A stretch of 64,000 nucleotides of DNA from Zygnema cylindricum. Taxonomy: Eukaryota; Streptophyta; Zygnematophyceae; Zygnematales; Zygnemataceae. The stretch covers positions 188,001 to 252,000 of the forward strand of contig JBBHKE010002422.1 in assembly GCA_037447655.1 (NCBI GenBank), given 5' to 3'. Shown one piece after another: positions 11,256 to 22,816 of the stretch (its first letter is position 1; each line of letters starts with the position of its first letter). Position numbers and translations under genes: made by a program. Under the pieces are notes generated by a model. That model was not told where the DNA came from and searched no databases. It saw nothing but the letters and a program-made list of their open reading frames with translations.

Positions 11256-11462
11256 CTAAGTATTCCCGTTTTCTTTTGTTCTTGTTGTTAGGACAAACAA
11301 AACGACCATTTCAACATAAAAATTCGTGATTACGAATGACGTGATGTCGAGATCGCCCTTGCAATTTCGTTTCTGCTTGTTCAGTATGAATCTTTTTCTT
11401 TCCTTTTCAAGACAGTTTCTCATGTCGGGACACCACTCTAATAACTTGTTCATCGACTGCAA
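11256..11462 (-). pseudogene. Decayed ORF shared by both palindrome arms, unknown
   Basis: A 68-codon minus-strand frame containing MNKLLEWCPDMRNCLEKERK and then NFYVEMVVLFVLTT. The other arm carries the same reading on the plus strand at about 15032-15326, broken by one in-frame stop after 'LLNK' and a single-base deletion near 15150. After that deletion its frame continues with FVERHVEGLKAYIIWYDY. The Lys/Arg-Glu rich helix and the later hydrophobic strand suggest a former protein, perhaps the element's own, but I recognise no family. Confidence 0.25.
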
Positions 11463-12462
11463 TTAAGAAACTTTGCATTTTTTTGTCCTCAACAGCCTCT
11501 TTCCGGTCAAATCCACAGTAAAAATGTGGTCAAATTGCACGTAATCTCTAGTTTTTAAGTAGAGATTTAGCTTCAAGGTCTGTGTCTAACAAGAAGTTTT
11601 CTTAGTTTTGACAGGTGTACGGGTTTCGGTATTTAGTGATCGTGTTATCGATTTTAAAAGAGACAAGGTAAGGGTTTTCTTTGTCTTTTCCTAATGGTGT
11701 GGCTTGAATCGGTGAACACTATCACATCTTGTAACTTTCCGCGACGTTTCACGCACGGCGAACAAGTCCACATCGCCCCCGCCTCCGGTTTTCTCCGAGC
11801 GACCGTTTGTTTAGGGTTAAATATTTAAAAAATAAATAATATATGACCCTAAATATATAAACCTTAGTTTAGATACCCTATTACGGCCTTGTTAGGGTCT
11901 GCCCGACGGGTCCCTGGGGTGCCAAAGGTCCCGCAAATGTATGGAGACTTGTTTTGATACCCATACGGCCATACTGTATTATGTTGTCACTTTTTTTTTG
12001 TGTCCCATTTTCGTAGCCGTTGCATGCCCAACAAAAACGCCCGTGTCGTTCAGTGAATGGACACGCGGTCCGTACAAATACATATATGCGCATACATGGA
12101 CGAACACCATTTGTCAACGCACACGTGTGATTATCAGCTTGAGCACTTAGATTTCGTTGTGTCGGTTATCATGTGGTACAGTACGTACCGTACTGTACTC
12201 CTCGCGCATCTCACGGTGCCTTGTCTGTACCCAAACGATAGTCTTAAAAAGCGGTCTGCCGTGGATCTTCAATTAAAACGGTCAGATCTTGGAATCCCAC
12301 GCAGGGAACAGCTTGGAGACACTCTCCGCCGTGGATCACGAAAACAACGGTTAGGATCCCAATTTCTACGCGCGGTTCCTCCGACCGTTTGCAATATGAC
12401 CTTGTGGCCAGGATGCATCATACATGACATGCATCAGGTCTTTTCTATAACTCCAAGTAAAG

Positions 12463-13006
12463 TACACCGCGAATCGTTATTAGTGTCAAAGTCACTAATT
12501 TGGGTTCTTAAAATTTTGTTTTTTTTTTTCAAATAGGATACATGATTTTAATTTTTCCTTGACGTTAATTAAGGTACCGTACAAAATAAAGTAAAGCCTT
12601 AAAGTACAATAAAATATAAATAGTGTGGTGTATGGTCGATGTCAGACCGTACATAACTGTACCTTTTCAAGTGAAAATTTACAAAAAATGAATTAAATCA
12701 GACGCGCACGCATAGGAACGTGCGCTCAAAAAAACGGGATTAGTCTGACACGTAAATTAGTATAGCATGTACGGATATTTTAAATTCGCGACGGCGTACG
12801 ATTTCTAATATTTTGTACGGATACATATATTAATGTATATAATCGTACGGTGAATATTCCATTTTTGCTGTTCCCAAATTAGCATAAACGCCGAAATTAG
12901 AATACACCTTTTTTTTGAAAAATTTCAAATTCTTAATTAGCATCAATTACGGTAAATTTCCTTCAACACTATTTAAACTTTGACACTATGAACGATTCGC
13001 GATGTA
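12463..13006 (+). mobile_element. MITE, TACACCG family A, copy A1
   Basis: A 544-bp element with ends TACACCGCGAATCG and CGATTCGCGATGTA. The interior (including 'AAATCAGACGCGCACGCATAGG' and 'GTACGGATACATATATTAAT') is shared with 49306-49842 and, more distantly, with 45073, 54070 and 59466. It is joined by CAG to the B element at 13010. The opposite palindrome arm lacks both. Flanks are compatible with TA target use, but the family's own ends make TSD and terminus inseparable. Confidence 0.8.
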
Positions 13007-13009
13007 CAG

Positions 13010-13213
13010 TACATCGTGAATCGTTATTAGCCTTATGTACGCTATATCGGCACCCCAAAATTTTGACATTGATACCTTAAATATAATAAATTACACTATT
13101 TAAGGACGTGGACCATAACATGCCACGTCTCTTGACACTAAATGAGAATGAATGACGCTAATCTTTTCTTTACACTAATAATTTCTATATGCTAATAACG
13201 ATTCTAAGGTGTA
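13010..13213 (+). mobile_element. MITE, TACACCG family B, copy B1
   Basis: A 204-bp element starting TACATCGTGAATCG and ending ATTCTAAGGTGTA, with the interior 'ATCGGCACCCCAAAATTTTG' and 'GCCACGTCTC'. Copies occur at 49100-49302 (inverted) and 60040-60241 (same sense). Confidence 0.8.
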
Positions 13214-13646
13214 TCATTCTCTCCCCCCTCCCCTCCTCCTCCCTCGCCTCTCTTAGTCCCTCTCCCTCTCCCTCGCTCATTCTCATTTTCCGTTTTCTAG
13301 ATGCAACTTCTCGCTTAAATCTTTCTATTTTTTTTTATTCCTCTTGTAGAGGATAGGGACTTCTTGTCTGTTTCCACTGTCATTTTTCTGTTGTTTGTCT
13401 GCATCTCGGTTTCAGGAACTTGAAAATATATAACAAAAGGGTACGTTTTTTTTAGACGAACTTTCCATGACTTACCTTTATTATCTACACGTGTTAGATT
13501 GTTTTTTGTGCCAAAATTTGGTGAATTTGGCTCACAACTTGCCAGCTGTCATTTTTTTTTTTTTGGGACAGCTAAAGTGGGTTGTGATGCTTGTTGCTGA
13601 ATTTTCCGTAAATTTTATGAGTTTATACATGAATATTACAATGTTT

Positions 13647-13859
13647 TAATATGGTTATTCCATTTTTTTTTATGTTTCTGCATATGTTTTCTCAGCATCA
13701 GGCAACAATTTTCAGCGAAAATTGTACATTTTTTAGTCTAGCAAAAATCGCTTGAATTACAACTATAAAGAAAAGAGTTATTTAACAGCTAAGTAAACAA
13801 AATGGGGGAATCTAAAGAAGAAAGGGGGAATCAAACACAGATTCATTTGATGGCGCTAA
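13647..13859. other. Spacer of the giant palindrome
   Basis: About 213 bp with no partner on the other side. It contains the small hairpin TTTTCAGCGAAAA near 13710. No gene. Confidence 0.5.
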
Positions 13860-15723
13860 AACTCTGTCATATTCATGCACGCGCTCATAAAATTTATTGA
13901 AAATTCAGCAACAAGCATCACAACTCACTTTTGCAGCCGTCCTGAAAAAAAAAAGTGTTAAATCTAAAGGAAAGATGGCAAGTTGTGAGCCAGATTCACC
14001 GAATTTTGGCACAAAGACAAACTGACACGTGTAGATAATAAAAATTCGTGACAACAAAAACGTACAAGAAGTCTCTTTCCTATACAAAAGGAATAAAAAA
14101 AAACATTTAAGCGAGAAGTTGCATGTAGGAAACGAAAAATGGGAAAGACCGAGGGAGAGGGAGAAAGAGAGGGAGAGGCGAGGGAGGAGGAGGAGGGGAG
14201 GGGAGAGAGAATAGTACTGTACTTTAGTACTTTACTTAGAGTCATAGAAAAGGCCTGATGCATGTCATGTATGATGCATTTTGGCCACAAGCTCATACTT
14301 GCGAACGGTCATACTTGAGAACGGTCAGAAGATCCACACGCTGAAATTGGGATCCTAACCGTTGTTTTCATGATCCACGGCGGAGAGTGTCTCCAAGTAG
14401 TCCTGCGCAGGATTTGAGGATCTGACATTTCAATAAAAGATCGACGGCTGATGGTTTTTTAAGATTATCGTTTGAGTACAGACAAGGCACCGTGAGAGGT
14501 GCGAAAAAGAGGCGCGAAGAAGATCCACGGCTGATCGCTTTTTAAGATTATCGTTTGAGTACAGACAAGGCATCGTGAGAGGCGCGAAGAAGATCCACGG
14601 CTGATCGCTTTTTAAGATTATCGTTTGAGTACAGACAAGGCATCGTGAGAGGCGCGAAGAAGATCCACGGCTTACTGCTTTTAAGATTATCGTTTGAGTA
14701 CTGACAAGGTACCGTGAGAGGCGCAAGAAGTACAATATAGTATGTACTCTCCAATTTCTCAGTGACTGCGACAAGTTTGAGAGTTGGAGAGAGAAGTTAG
14801 AGATAGACTGCCTCGACTTCTATATTTCTTTTCAGACCTAGAAAATACTAATAAAACCATTAGTTTCTACACTGTCAAAACTAAAAAAACATCTTGTTAA
14901 ACACTGACCTTGAAGCTAAATCTCTACTAAAAAATTAGAGATTACGTGCAATTTAACCACATTTAGACTGTGGATTTGACTGGGAAGAGACTCTGCTAAG
15001 GAGGGCAAAAAAATACAAAGTTTCTTAATTGCAGTCGATGAACAAGTTATTAGAGTGGTGTCTCGACATGAGAAACCGTCTTGAAAAAGAAAGCAAAAGA
15101 TTCCTATTGAACAAGTAGAAACGAAACTGGGAGGGTGATCGAACATCACGTATTCGTAATCACAAAATTTTATGTTGAAACGGTGGTTCCATTTGTCCTA
15201 ACAACAACAATAAAAGGAAATGGAAATACTTGGACCCCGTTGTTTGATCTCAGTCGCACCTTTTTTGTAGAGCGCCACGTTGAAGGACTTAAAGCATACA
15301 TCATCTGGTATGATTACGGGTGTTAATAATTGCCAGCCCATATCATAGGAGGATCCTCTTTACCCTTATTTTTTTTTTTATCACATCTTCATTTTCAATA
15401 ATTTTATCAGTTCTTTGCCAGTCTTGATTCACATTACACCGTTTACTGATGTTACTGCCTGTTAGAAATAAATGTACAATTGATAATCCACACTATTTAT
15501 TGTGTATCCCACACTACCTTGTGTTTAACACGCGATTTTTTTCAACGAAGCCACTTAAAAAAACCATAAACTTTGTTATGTTCAAAAGTAACGATGTCCA
15601 TACTAACACTGGTGAAATGTATAAAATAAGGTTGTCAAAGTGCGTGAAATAATCACATAATCTGCGTTTTTAATTTGAATTTTACTCTATCTATTGTAGT
15701 TTAACTCAATGTTTGCATGTATT
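13860..15723 (-). repeat. Right arm of giant imperfect palindrome
   Basis: Reverse complement of 10291-13646 without that arm's three interruptions. It contains a purine run (14140-14215) complementary to the pyrimidine run at 13215-13280, a 70-bp tandem array (14441-14728) where the left arm has a single unit, and the decayed frame at 15032-15326. The arm ends at 15723, where the GGAGGATA satellite starts within a few bases. Confidence 0.85.
14441..14728. repeat. 70-bp tandem array, about 4 copies
   Basis: Units start at GGCGCGAAGA at 14511, 14581 and 14651 (exact 70-bp period), with a diverged first unit and a 68-bp last unit. Each contains 'AGATCCACGG' and 'AAGATTATCGTTTGAGTAC'. The left palindrome arm has one unit (about 12205-12270), so the array was amplified after the arms formed. 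Confidence 0.85.
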
Positions 15724-17468
15724 CTAGATCGGAGGAGAATAGGAGGATAGGAGTGTAGAAGGATAAGAGGAGGATAGGTGGAGGATAAGAGGATAGGAGG
15801 ATAGGAGGAGTGTAGAAGGATAAGAGGAGGATAGGAGTGTAGAAGGATAAGAGGAGGATAGGAGGAGGATAGGAGGATAGGAGAATAGGAGAAGGATAGG
15901 AGAATAGGAGGATTAGAGAAGGAGAGGAAGATAGGAAGATAGGAAAAGCATAAGAGGAGACAGATAAGAGGATTGAAGGATAAGAGGAGGGGAGGAGGAT
16001 AAGAGGATAGGAGGAGAGAAGGATAGGCGGATAAAAGAGGAGAGGAGGATGGGAGGAGGAGAGGAGGATACGAGGATAGGAGGAGGAGATGAGGAAAAAA
16101 AATAGGCAGGAGAAGAGAAAGATAAGAGGACATGAGGAGGATAGGAGGATAGAAGGACAAGAGGAGGATAGGAGGAAAGGAGGATGATAGGAGGATAGGT
16201 GGATAAGAGGATAGGAAGAGATAAGGAGGATAGGAGGAGGATATGAAAATAGGAGGGTAAGAGAAGGATAGGAGGAAAGAAGGATAAGAGGATTGGAGGA
16301 GGAGAGGAGAATATGAGGATAGGAGGAAGAGTGGAGGATAGGAGGATAAGAGGAAGAGTGGAGGGTAAGAGGATAAGGGGTGGAGAGGAGGGTAAGAGGA
16401 TAAGAGGATAAGAGGAGGAGAGGAGGATAGGAGGATAGGGGGGGAGAGGAGGATAGGGGGATAGGAGGAGGGTGGGAAGATAGGAGGATAGAAGGGGGAG
16501 AAGAGGATAGGAGGATACGAGGAAGAGAGTAGGATAAAAGGATGAAGGAGTCAAAGAAGATAGGAGGATAGGAGGCGGATAAGAGGAGGATTGGAGGAAA
16601 GGAGGACTTTAGGAGGTTAGGATGATGAGAAGAGGATTAGAGGTTAGGAGAAAGATATGAGAATAGGAGGAGGACGAAGGATAGGAGGACGGGAGGACAA
16701 AATGAGGATTGAAAGATAGGAGAAGGATAAGAGGATAGGAGGATAAGAGGAGGATAGGGGGAAAAGAAGAGGATTGGAGGATAGGAGGATATGAAAAGGA
16801 TAGAAGGATAAGAGGATATGAGGAGGATAGGAGGATAGGAGGAGGATAGAAAGATAGGAGGAGAGGAGGATAAGAGGAAGATAGGAGGAGGATCGGAGGA
16901 TTGGAGGAGGATAGGAGGATTGGAGGATGATAAGAGGAGAATAAGAAGATAGGAGGATAGGAGGAGGATAGGAGGAGGATTGGAATGTATGAAGATAGGA
17001 GGAGGATAGGAGGAGGATAGAAGGATAAGAGGAGAGGAGGAGGATATGAGGATAAGAGGACAAGAAGAGGATAAAGAAATAGGATGATAAGAGGAGGATA
17101 TGAGGATTGGAGGAGGATAGGAGGAGAATAGGAAGATAGGAGGATAGGAGGAGGATACAAGGATAAGGGGATAGGAGGATAGGAGGATAGGAGGAGGATA
17201 GGAGGATAGGAGGAGGATAGAAGGATAGGAGGACAAGAGGAGGATATGAGGATAGGAGGATAAGAAGAGGATAAAGGAATAGGATGATAAGAGGAGGATA
17301 GGAGGATTAGAGGGGGATAGGAGGAGAATAAGAAAATAGAAGTAGGATATAAGGATAGAAAGAGGATAGAGGACAGGAAGACAAGAGGAGGATAGGAGGA
17401 GAGGAGGAGGATAGGAGGATAAGAGGATAGGAGGAGAATAGAAGGATAAGAGGATAGGAGAACAAGAG
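15724..17468 (+). repeat. GGAGGATA purine satellite
   Basis: About 1.75 kb consisting almost wholly of A and G on this strand, from variants of the 8-mer GGAGGATA with AGGATAAGA and GGAGAGGA interspersed. Long open frames on the opposite strand (Leu/Ser/Pro/Tyr repeats) are artefacts of the unit lacking stop codons. Such mirror-like homopurine tracts can form triplex (H-DNA). Confidence 0.95.
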
Positions 17469-17479
17469 CTAGCTCTTGT
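17462..17479. repeat. 18-bp perfect palindrome at satellite strand switch
   Basis: ACAAGAGCTAGCTCTTGT, centred between 17470 and 17471. The sequence is purine-rich on its left and pyrimidine-rich on its right, so this marks the point where the satellite inverts. Confidence 0.9.
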
Positions 17480-17762
17480 CCTCGTATTCTCCTATCCTAA
17501 TATCCTTCTCTCCTCCTCTTATCTTTTTACATCCTATCCTCCTATCTTCTTATCCTTCTCTTATCCTCCTAACCTCCTATCCTCCTATCCTCTTGTCTCT
17601 TATCTTCCTATCCTCCTCCTACCCTTGTATCTTCCTCCTATCCTCTTATCCTCTTATTCTCCTCTTATTCTAATATGCTCCTCATATCCTCCTATCCTCT
17701 TATCCTCCTCCTCATCCTCCTATCCTCCTCCTACCCTTCTACCTCTCATCCTTCTATCCTCC
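17471..17762 (-). repeat. TATCCTCC pyrimidine satellite, segment 1
   Basis: The same satellite as the preceding block, now in opposite orientation (TATCCTCC, TCCTCTTA). It is interrupted by the LTR element at 17763 and resumes at 23245. Confidence 0.95.
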
Positions 17763-18163
17763 TATCTAATTAAGTTGGATTCTCCGCTTATGACTATTCG
17801 TATTATCTCTGTGATCTCTATACAATGATGTTTTCTATGAATAAAACTGTTGCACATCATTGCCTACCAAATTGTTGTGAAAGCTTGTTCGAAGAGAGAT
17901 AGTCTCTTCTTGTGGAATGCTTACTGTTTGTACTTGTGCACTCCAATCTTAATGTGAAATGTGTGCACGATATGGTTCAATCGCTACACACCAAAATACA
18001 TAGTTTCAACCGTCAGTGGCCGTGCCCAAAAAATGCGTCAAATACGCAATAAAGTGAATGTTGTGGAATCGTCCCAAAACTCCTTACAATTGATCCTGGT
18101 CCATACAATATCGGCGATCCGATTTCCGTACATAATATCGTCTGACATCGCCTAAAAACAACA
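17763..18163 (-). repeat. LTR (3' LTR in element sense)
   Basis: About 401 bp, differing from the other LTR by scattered substitutions and by lacking a 24-bp duplicated segment containing CTAATCTGTGTGATTA. 'GTTGCACATCATTGCCTACC' is present in both. Divergence indicates an insertion that is not recent. Confidence 0.75.
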
Positions 18164-18599
18164 CTCGCACTCGAGCTCGTGTCGATATTTGCCCCGCTCC
18201 TCGATTTCGTCGAATCGGTAATTGATTGGTGGATGATTGTACTGTACTTGTCGTGTCCTTTGATTTTTGTGAATCAAAAATTTGCGATCAGGGCTTTGGT
18301 GGTACTGTACCTGCGTGAAAAATATTTCTGTACATTTTGTCCCTTGCAAAATCTGCGATTTCGTTAGTCCCGAAAAGATTTTGTCTCCCGTAACATTTTG
18401 TCCGTTAAGACTACTTGTGGTCTTTCGAATCCAGGTCTTTCGTACGTGGACTGTTGAGATTCGTTTGCCTTACAAAGGAATTACGTCGCTGACAACTTTG
18501 TCTTTCCCTATTGACTCGTCAATCGGATTACGTGACATGTAATCCTTGTCGTTAGCGTGAACCTGCATATCCAAGGTTCACGTTACTCTTGATGATCCT

Positions 18600-18860
18600 C
18601 GACCATCGATTTTACTATCGCGAAGTGAACATAATTCGACATCGCAAAGTGTCGCGTGATCAAATGGTGTCGTTCGACCAATATACATCGTTCGATATGT
18701 GAATTTGTGGTCGTGATGACGTCGCGGGAAATGGGCGATAGTAAATTTTGTTCGTGAAGCGTCGCGTGATGAAATTGTCGTCGCTCGACAAATTTCAATC
18801 GTTCAATGTTTGAGCGTGCGGCCGCGATGATGTCGCATGAAGTGTACGACCATTCGATTG
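18600..18860. repeat. ~112-bp tandem duplication inside LTR element
   Basis: Two consecutive diverged units sharing 'GTCGCGTGATSAAAT', 'TCGTTCGACMAAT' and 'CGTGATGACGTCGC'-like blocks (starting about 18643 and 18755). Rich in CG dinucleotides. No coding signal. Confidence 0.55.
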
Positions 18861-21392
18861 CGTCGCGCTTTCGTCGCTCCTCTCCTAAGGTACTTGTTCA
18901 GCCTTTGTCGCATCCATATAGTGGGAGGCGCTCATAGTACACTTCACAATTAAGTTTCTTGTTTCCTTTCTTGAATTTTTCTCCTCTAAATTCTTCTAAT
19001 TCTTTCTCTTTTCTGTCAGAGCTTAGGATGTCATAGCTTAGACTTCCTCTATCACTTAGACTACCATAACTTAAAGTGTTTTCTTTACTTAGGTATATCT
19101 TTTCCTATGAGCTATCTGCTCCCTTTTCTTCTCTTAATCCTTCAATAATGAATTTGCCATGGGATTTAGGGTTTTGGATTTCGTTCCCCTTTCTCCCATC
19201 CACGCCTTCTGCTGCGCATCCTGTGTGGCGGCCTTCCTCTGGCGAAGACCAGAGGCTTCTTCCTACTCGTCTCCCGGATTCTTGAGGTAAGAACGACTTT
19301 CTTGCTCGTTGATGAGGTTTCAATTCTGATTTTCCGATCTCCCTTTCTCCTTTGGCTCCTGCCTAGACTGAGATCTTGCTTTCTCTTGCTGCTGTTGCAC
19401 TTGCAATTAGTTTCTCCATGAATAGTTCCACTACACATATTGATGTTAGTTTTCTTTTGAGAAATTTTTGTGACCCACTCACGCCTTCCGTTGTGATCGG
19501 TCTTTGCAGGTTCTTTTCCATGGGCTGTATGACCGACTTAGCTTCGGCCATTTCCCGAATCCTTGAGGATGGAGACTTCGCAAGGTTAAGTTTCCTTCCA
19601 AATTTTGGTAAGTCTCCTATCTCTCTCCTTTGAAATTCTCCACTACCTATCGTATTGCTGTTTTAGGTTAGCAATACTTCCTTGTAGGTCTTTGGAGTTC
19701 CTTTAGCCTGAGTTTCTGACATGTTCTCTTCCTGTGCAGATTTGGCCTCGATTTTTGATGGGTTGGACACGATTTGGGAGTTCGACTCGATTTGCACCCC
19801 CACTATTGCCGAATTCTTGATTCAATCTTGGTGAGTTCAGTTGAATTTGTCCATTTTGACCACTGTTTGCTAGCATTCTTTTTCAGGAGAGATGCCTAAG
19901 AGAGATTGAAGGGTTAGTGTCATCTTTAGGAGTTTTGCTGAGGTTCTTGTTTCTAAGGTTCTTTCCTCTCCTGCAAATGTCTTCTCTCCTCCAGTTTCTG
20001 TAATATCAATTTCTAACTCCTTTTCTCCTCTTTTGTTCACAGATTTCCCATCGTTTCCGTTGACTTGAAGACGTGCGATGTCTTCTTTGCTGGAGGTCTC
20101 GGCGCAGGATTTGAATGCTTAGGCATTTTGCTCGCTCTTCGACTCCTCTTCACTTGATCTTTTTGATGGTAAGTTCCGACCTCTCCCCTCATTTGCCCTG
20201 CTCAACTGTCTATATTTGTTAGTCTTTGAGCTGTAAACTTTTGATTTCAATTCAGATTTTCTTTTTCCTTTGGCTTTCTTAGATCTACATCTTTGTGTGT
20301 TAGCCTCTAATCAGAATGCCTTTGTTTAAGTTTTTATTTAAGTAAACTGTAACCCTTCTTCCCATGGTATGTTAGTTTGTATTTTGGGAAATTCTAACAT
20401 TTCTCTCTATGGTTTTGCAGGAATTTCGTCCTCTTGTACTCTCGGGTCCTTTCCACCTTTGAGGCTTGTGATGGCGACTGGCAATGTGGGCTAGGAGCTT
20501 CTGTTTGGTGAGGGTGGTGTTCGATCCGTGGAGCATTCTCTCGGCGTCTCCATCTTTAGTGAGGATTTGACCTTCTTGCTCTTGTTGCTCTCCTTTCTAC
20601 TCTCCTTGCTGCATTTGATGATGAGTTTGAGCTTGTTAGCATCTGGATCTTTAGATCCTGTCATACTTGTTGACAATTGCACCTCGATTCCCTGTGTTCC
20701 TTCTTTGCCCCTCCATGTGCTCCCATGCGTTACCTTCTTTGCTAGATTTTGCTTTTGACCTCTTTGTCTGTTTCCATCTTGCAGATTGGTATTTCTGCTT
20801 TGGGCGATGCGTCCCCTCATGGTCACATGACCGGTTGTTGCAACCCCATGGTTGCATCTCTCTTCTATGCTTCCCACGTTTCCGCGGATTCATGTGCCAA
20901 CTGATTGGTGAGTGTCCATGCTAATTTTTGTGGGGATCCCTGCTATGCTCTACTTTTATGATCTAGCTCTGTACCTGTAGCTTCCGTTTTCACCTCTTGT
21001 GTTGATTTGTCCAATGTCTGTTCCGAAATTTTCTGTTCCCTTGTTCGACTTTTTCTTACTTCGGCTTGACTTGCCTTGTGACAGGTTGTTGAGTTGAGAT
21101 CCGCTTGTGAGAATTGATTCTTCGCTGGAATATGAATGTGGAGGTGGAATTTGAGAAATCGCAACGATATGCGACTCTTGGAATTAGTGGATCTGCGCTC
21201 TACTGATCAGTGGGCTATTCCCATGTGAGTGTCTCCCACTCTCTCATCTTTCCTTGTCCCTCCCACTTTTCTGATCTCCAGCAGTGTTTTGAAATACATT
21301 GTTAGTCATGAGCATGAAATCTAATTTTGTGCTCTTTCTCTGATGACTGACTGCTTGACGTTTCAAATTTTCTTTGAAATGCCTTGGGTCTT

Positions 21393-21602
21393 TGTCTATC
21401 AGTTTTTTTTTGGTGCTGATTTTTCTACCATTGTTTTGCAAATTCTTCGACTGCACTTGTTTGACTCGGTTGGAGTTGTCCTTCTTTATCGCTTCCTTGT
21501 CCATCAATTTTTGTTTGGAGCTGATTTTTTTTCCACTATTTTGCAGATTTTTCGATTGCACCTGTTTGACTCGGTTGGAGTTGTCGTTCATTGTCGCTTT
21601 GC
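21393..21602 (-). repeat. 105-bp tandem duplication in element interior
   Basis: Two copies with a 105-bp period (GAGCTGATTTTT... at 21415 and 21520). On the minus strand they encode a duplicated 35-residue Lys/Asn/Gln-rich segment containing NSNRVKQVQSKNLQN. The preserved frame length suggests that the duplication happened while the frame still coded. Confidence 0.75.
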
Positions 21603-21911
21603 TGCCGTGGACGATCTCCTCTCCCTTTGCAACTTGCTGGTCAATCTCTGCCTCTTCTGCTTGGTAAGCAATTCCTTCTTGATCTCTCTTGATTCGCAGC
21701 TGTCTCCCTTTGTTGAAGATTCCTGTTTGGGTATGGATTTGCCTTGCGTGACTTGCTTGTCTCCTTGGATGTCTCCACTCTCTTTGTGCAGGCTGCTTTG
21801 TACCTGCACGAAGTTAGACTCCTTGTATTCGGTGCGAGCCTCTTCCTTCTTGTTATTGTCACCTGAATGTGAGTGACTGACCCTGTCTTCTCCTTTTGTC
21901 TCACTTGCAGG

Positions 21912-22328
21912 TTAAGTGTTGGAGCCATCAGAGTGTTTGTCGACTTCACACACGTTTGATGTGCCAGATTCGATATCAAGCAGCAATTCCACCACTTTGT
22001 TCCACTCCCACTGTTCCGCGTTCTGCTCCTCCAACCAGGTGAGGACATCTGCGAACTGCTTTCGTATTGAGAGAATCAACCAACAAATCTGCGTGGCCAT
22101 TTAAAAGATTATGTCTGCTGACTTTGCTTGGTCTAATAGGTTAGAATAGTGAGTGATGTATGATTTGATAGGTGTTCCATCTTTGTAGGATGCTTGAAGG
22201 ATATTTTTTGTTAGCTCGGTCTTCTTAGACCATGTGGGTGAGATCCGCTCTTCTGCGCTTCTGAATGAGTTGTGGTCGCCTTTCGCACTTCGAGAGCTCT
22301 CTGCAGCTTTCCATGTTGTCTCTTTCAT
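21912..22328 (-). pseudogene. gag-like fragment of LTR element
   Basis: One minus-strand frame of about 139 codons with a single internal TAA after 'SADIIF'. The pattern 'ILQASYKDGTPIKSYITHYS', then a Leu-rich helix 'ADVLTWLEEQNAEQWEWNKV' and 'ELLLDIES' follows the layout of Ty1/copia-type Gag (UBN2 family): a helix with a Tyr-Ile contact, a Leu-rich middle and a closing LL-x-x-E. Downstream (minus sense) come Lys/Ser-rich frames out of register. Family assignment is by pattern only; a zinc knuckle was not found. Confidence 0.4.
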
Positions 22329-22816
22329 CCTCTTTTACCATTCCGTATTGTTGACATGGTCCCTCATGATCTCTCCTTAACATATTGTTTGGTCTTCAAT
22401 CTTAGAGGCTTGGTTTCCGATGAAACCGTTCCGATCAAGTTTTCTGTTTGCTGATCACGTTTTTTTGTTTGCTGCCTATGCAGCTTCTCCAAGAATCGGA
22501 AGTGACGTCGTTGTGGACTCAATGCTCGGATTCGCCTGCCCTCAACTCCTCTACTCTAGAGACCTTTGGAAGACACACGGGGCACCACTCGAAGTGGGCC
22601 CATAAGCTCTTGGTTTTAGGTGCTCACCTTAGCCCTTGGCCGAGGGCTAAAGTAGATAAGCCTAAAGTATACACTAGGAAGTAGTGTCGTTATGTGGCTC
22701 ACAAAGGGTTTAGAGATGAGAGTAAAAATAGATGTAGACAATAGATTGAGGTAGGTTTAGGCAACTTTAAATGGAATTATAGAAGTAGGAATTACAATTG
22801 TCTCTTAGACATTCTC

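Larger units (their letters stand above)
10291..13646 (+). repeat. Left arm of giant imperfect palindrome
   Basis: From AATACATGCAAAC onward the sequence reappears, reverse-complemented and roughly 80% identical by eye, at 13860-15723. Matching landmarks include GGATCCTCCTAT (about 11130 against 15350), 'GTGCGGCAAAGATCAAACAA' against its complement near 15245, 'ATAACTTGTTCATCGACTGC' at 11440 against 15035, and the CCTCCCTCGCCTCTC run at 13240 against 14175. Three blocks interrupt the arm: the hAT-like element 10547-11002, a non-matching stretch of about 11640-12175, and the MITE pair 12463-13213. The innermost match, 'GATGCTTGTTGCTGAATTTT', leads into a spacer of about 215 bp. Confidence 0.85.

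Noticed and set aside
15687-17236. Long minus-strand frames rich in Leu, Ser, Pro, Tyr
   Set aside because: They are translations of the GGAGGATA satellite, open in several frames at once because the unit has no stop; no real protein features.
15724-17468. CRISPR-like array
   Set aside because: Units are contiguous 8-mers without spacers in eukaryotic DNA; this is a simple satellite.
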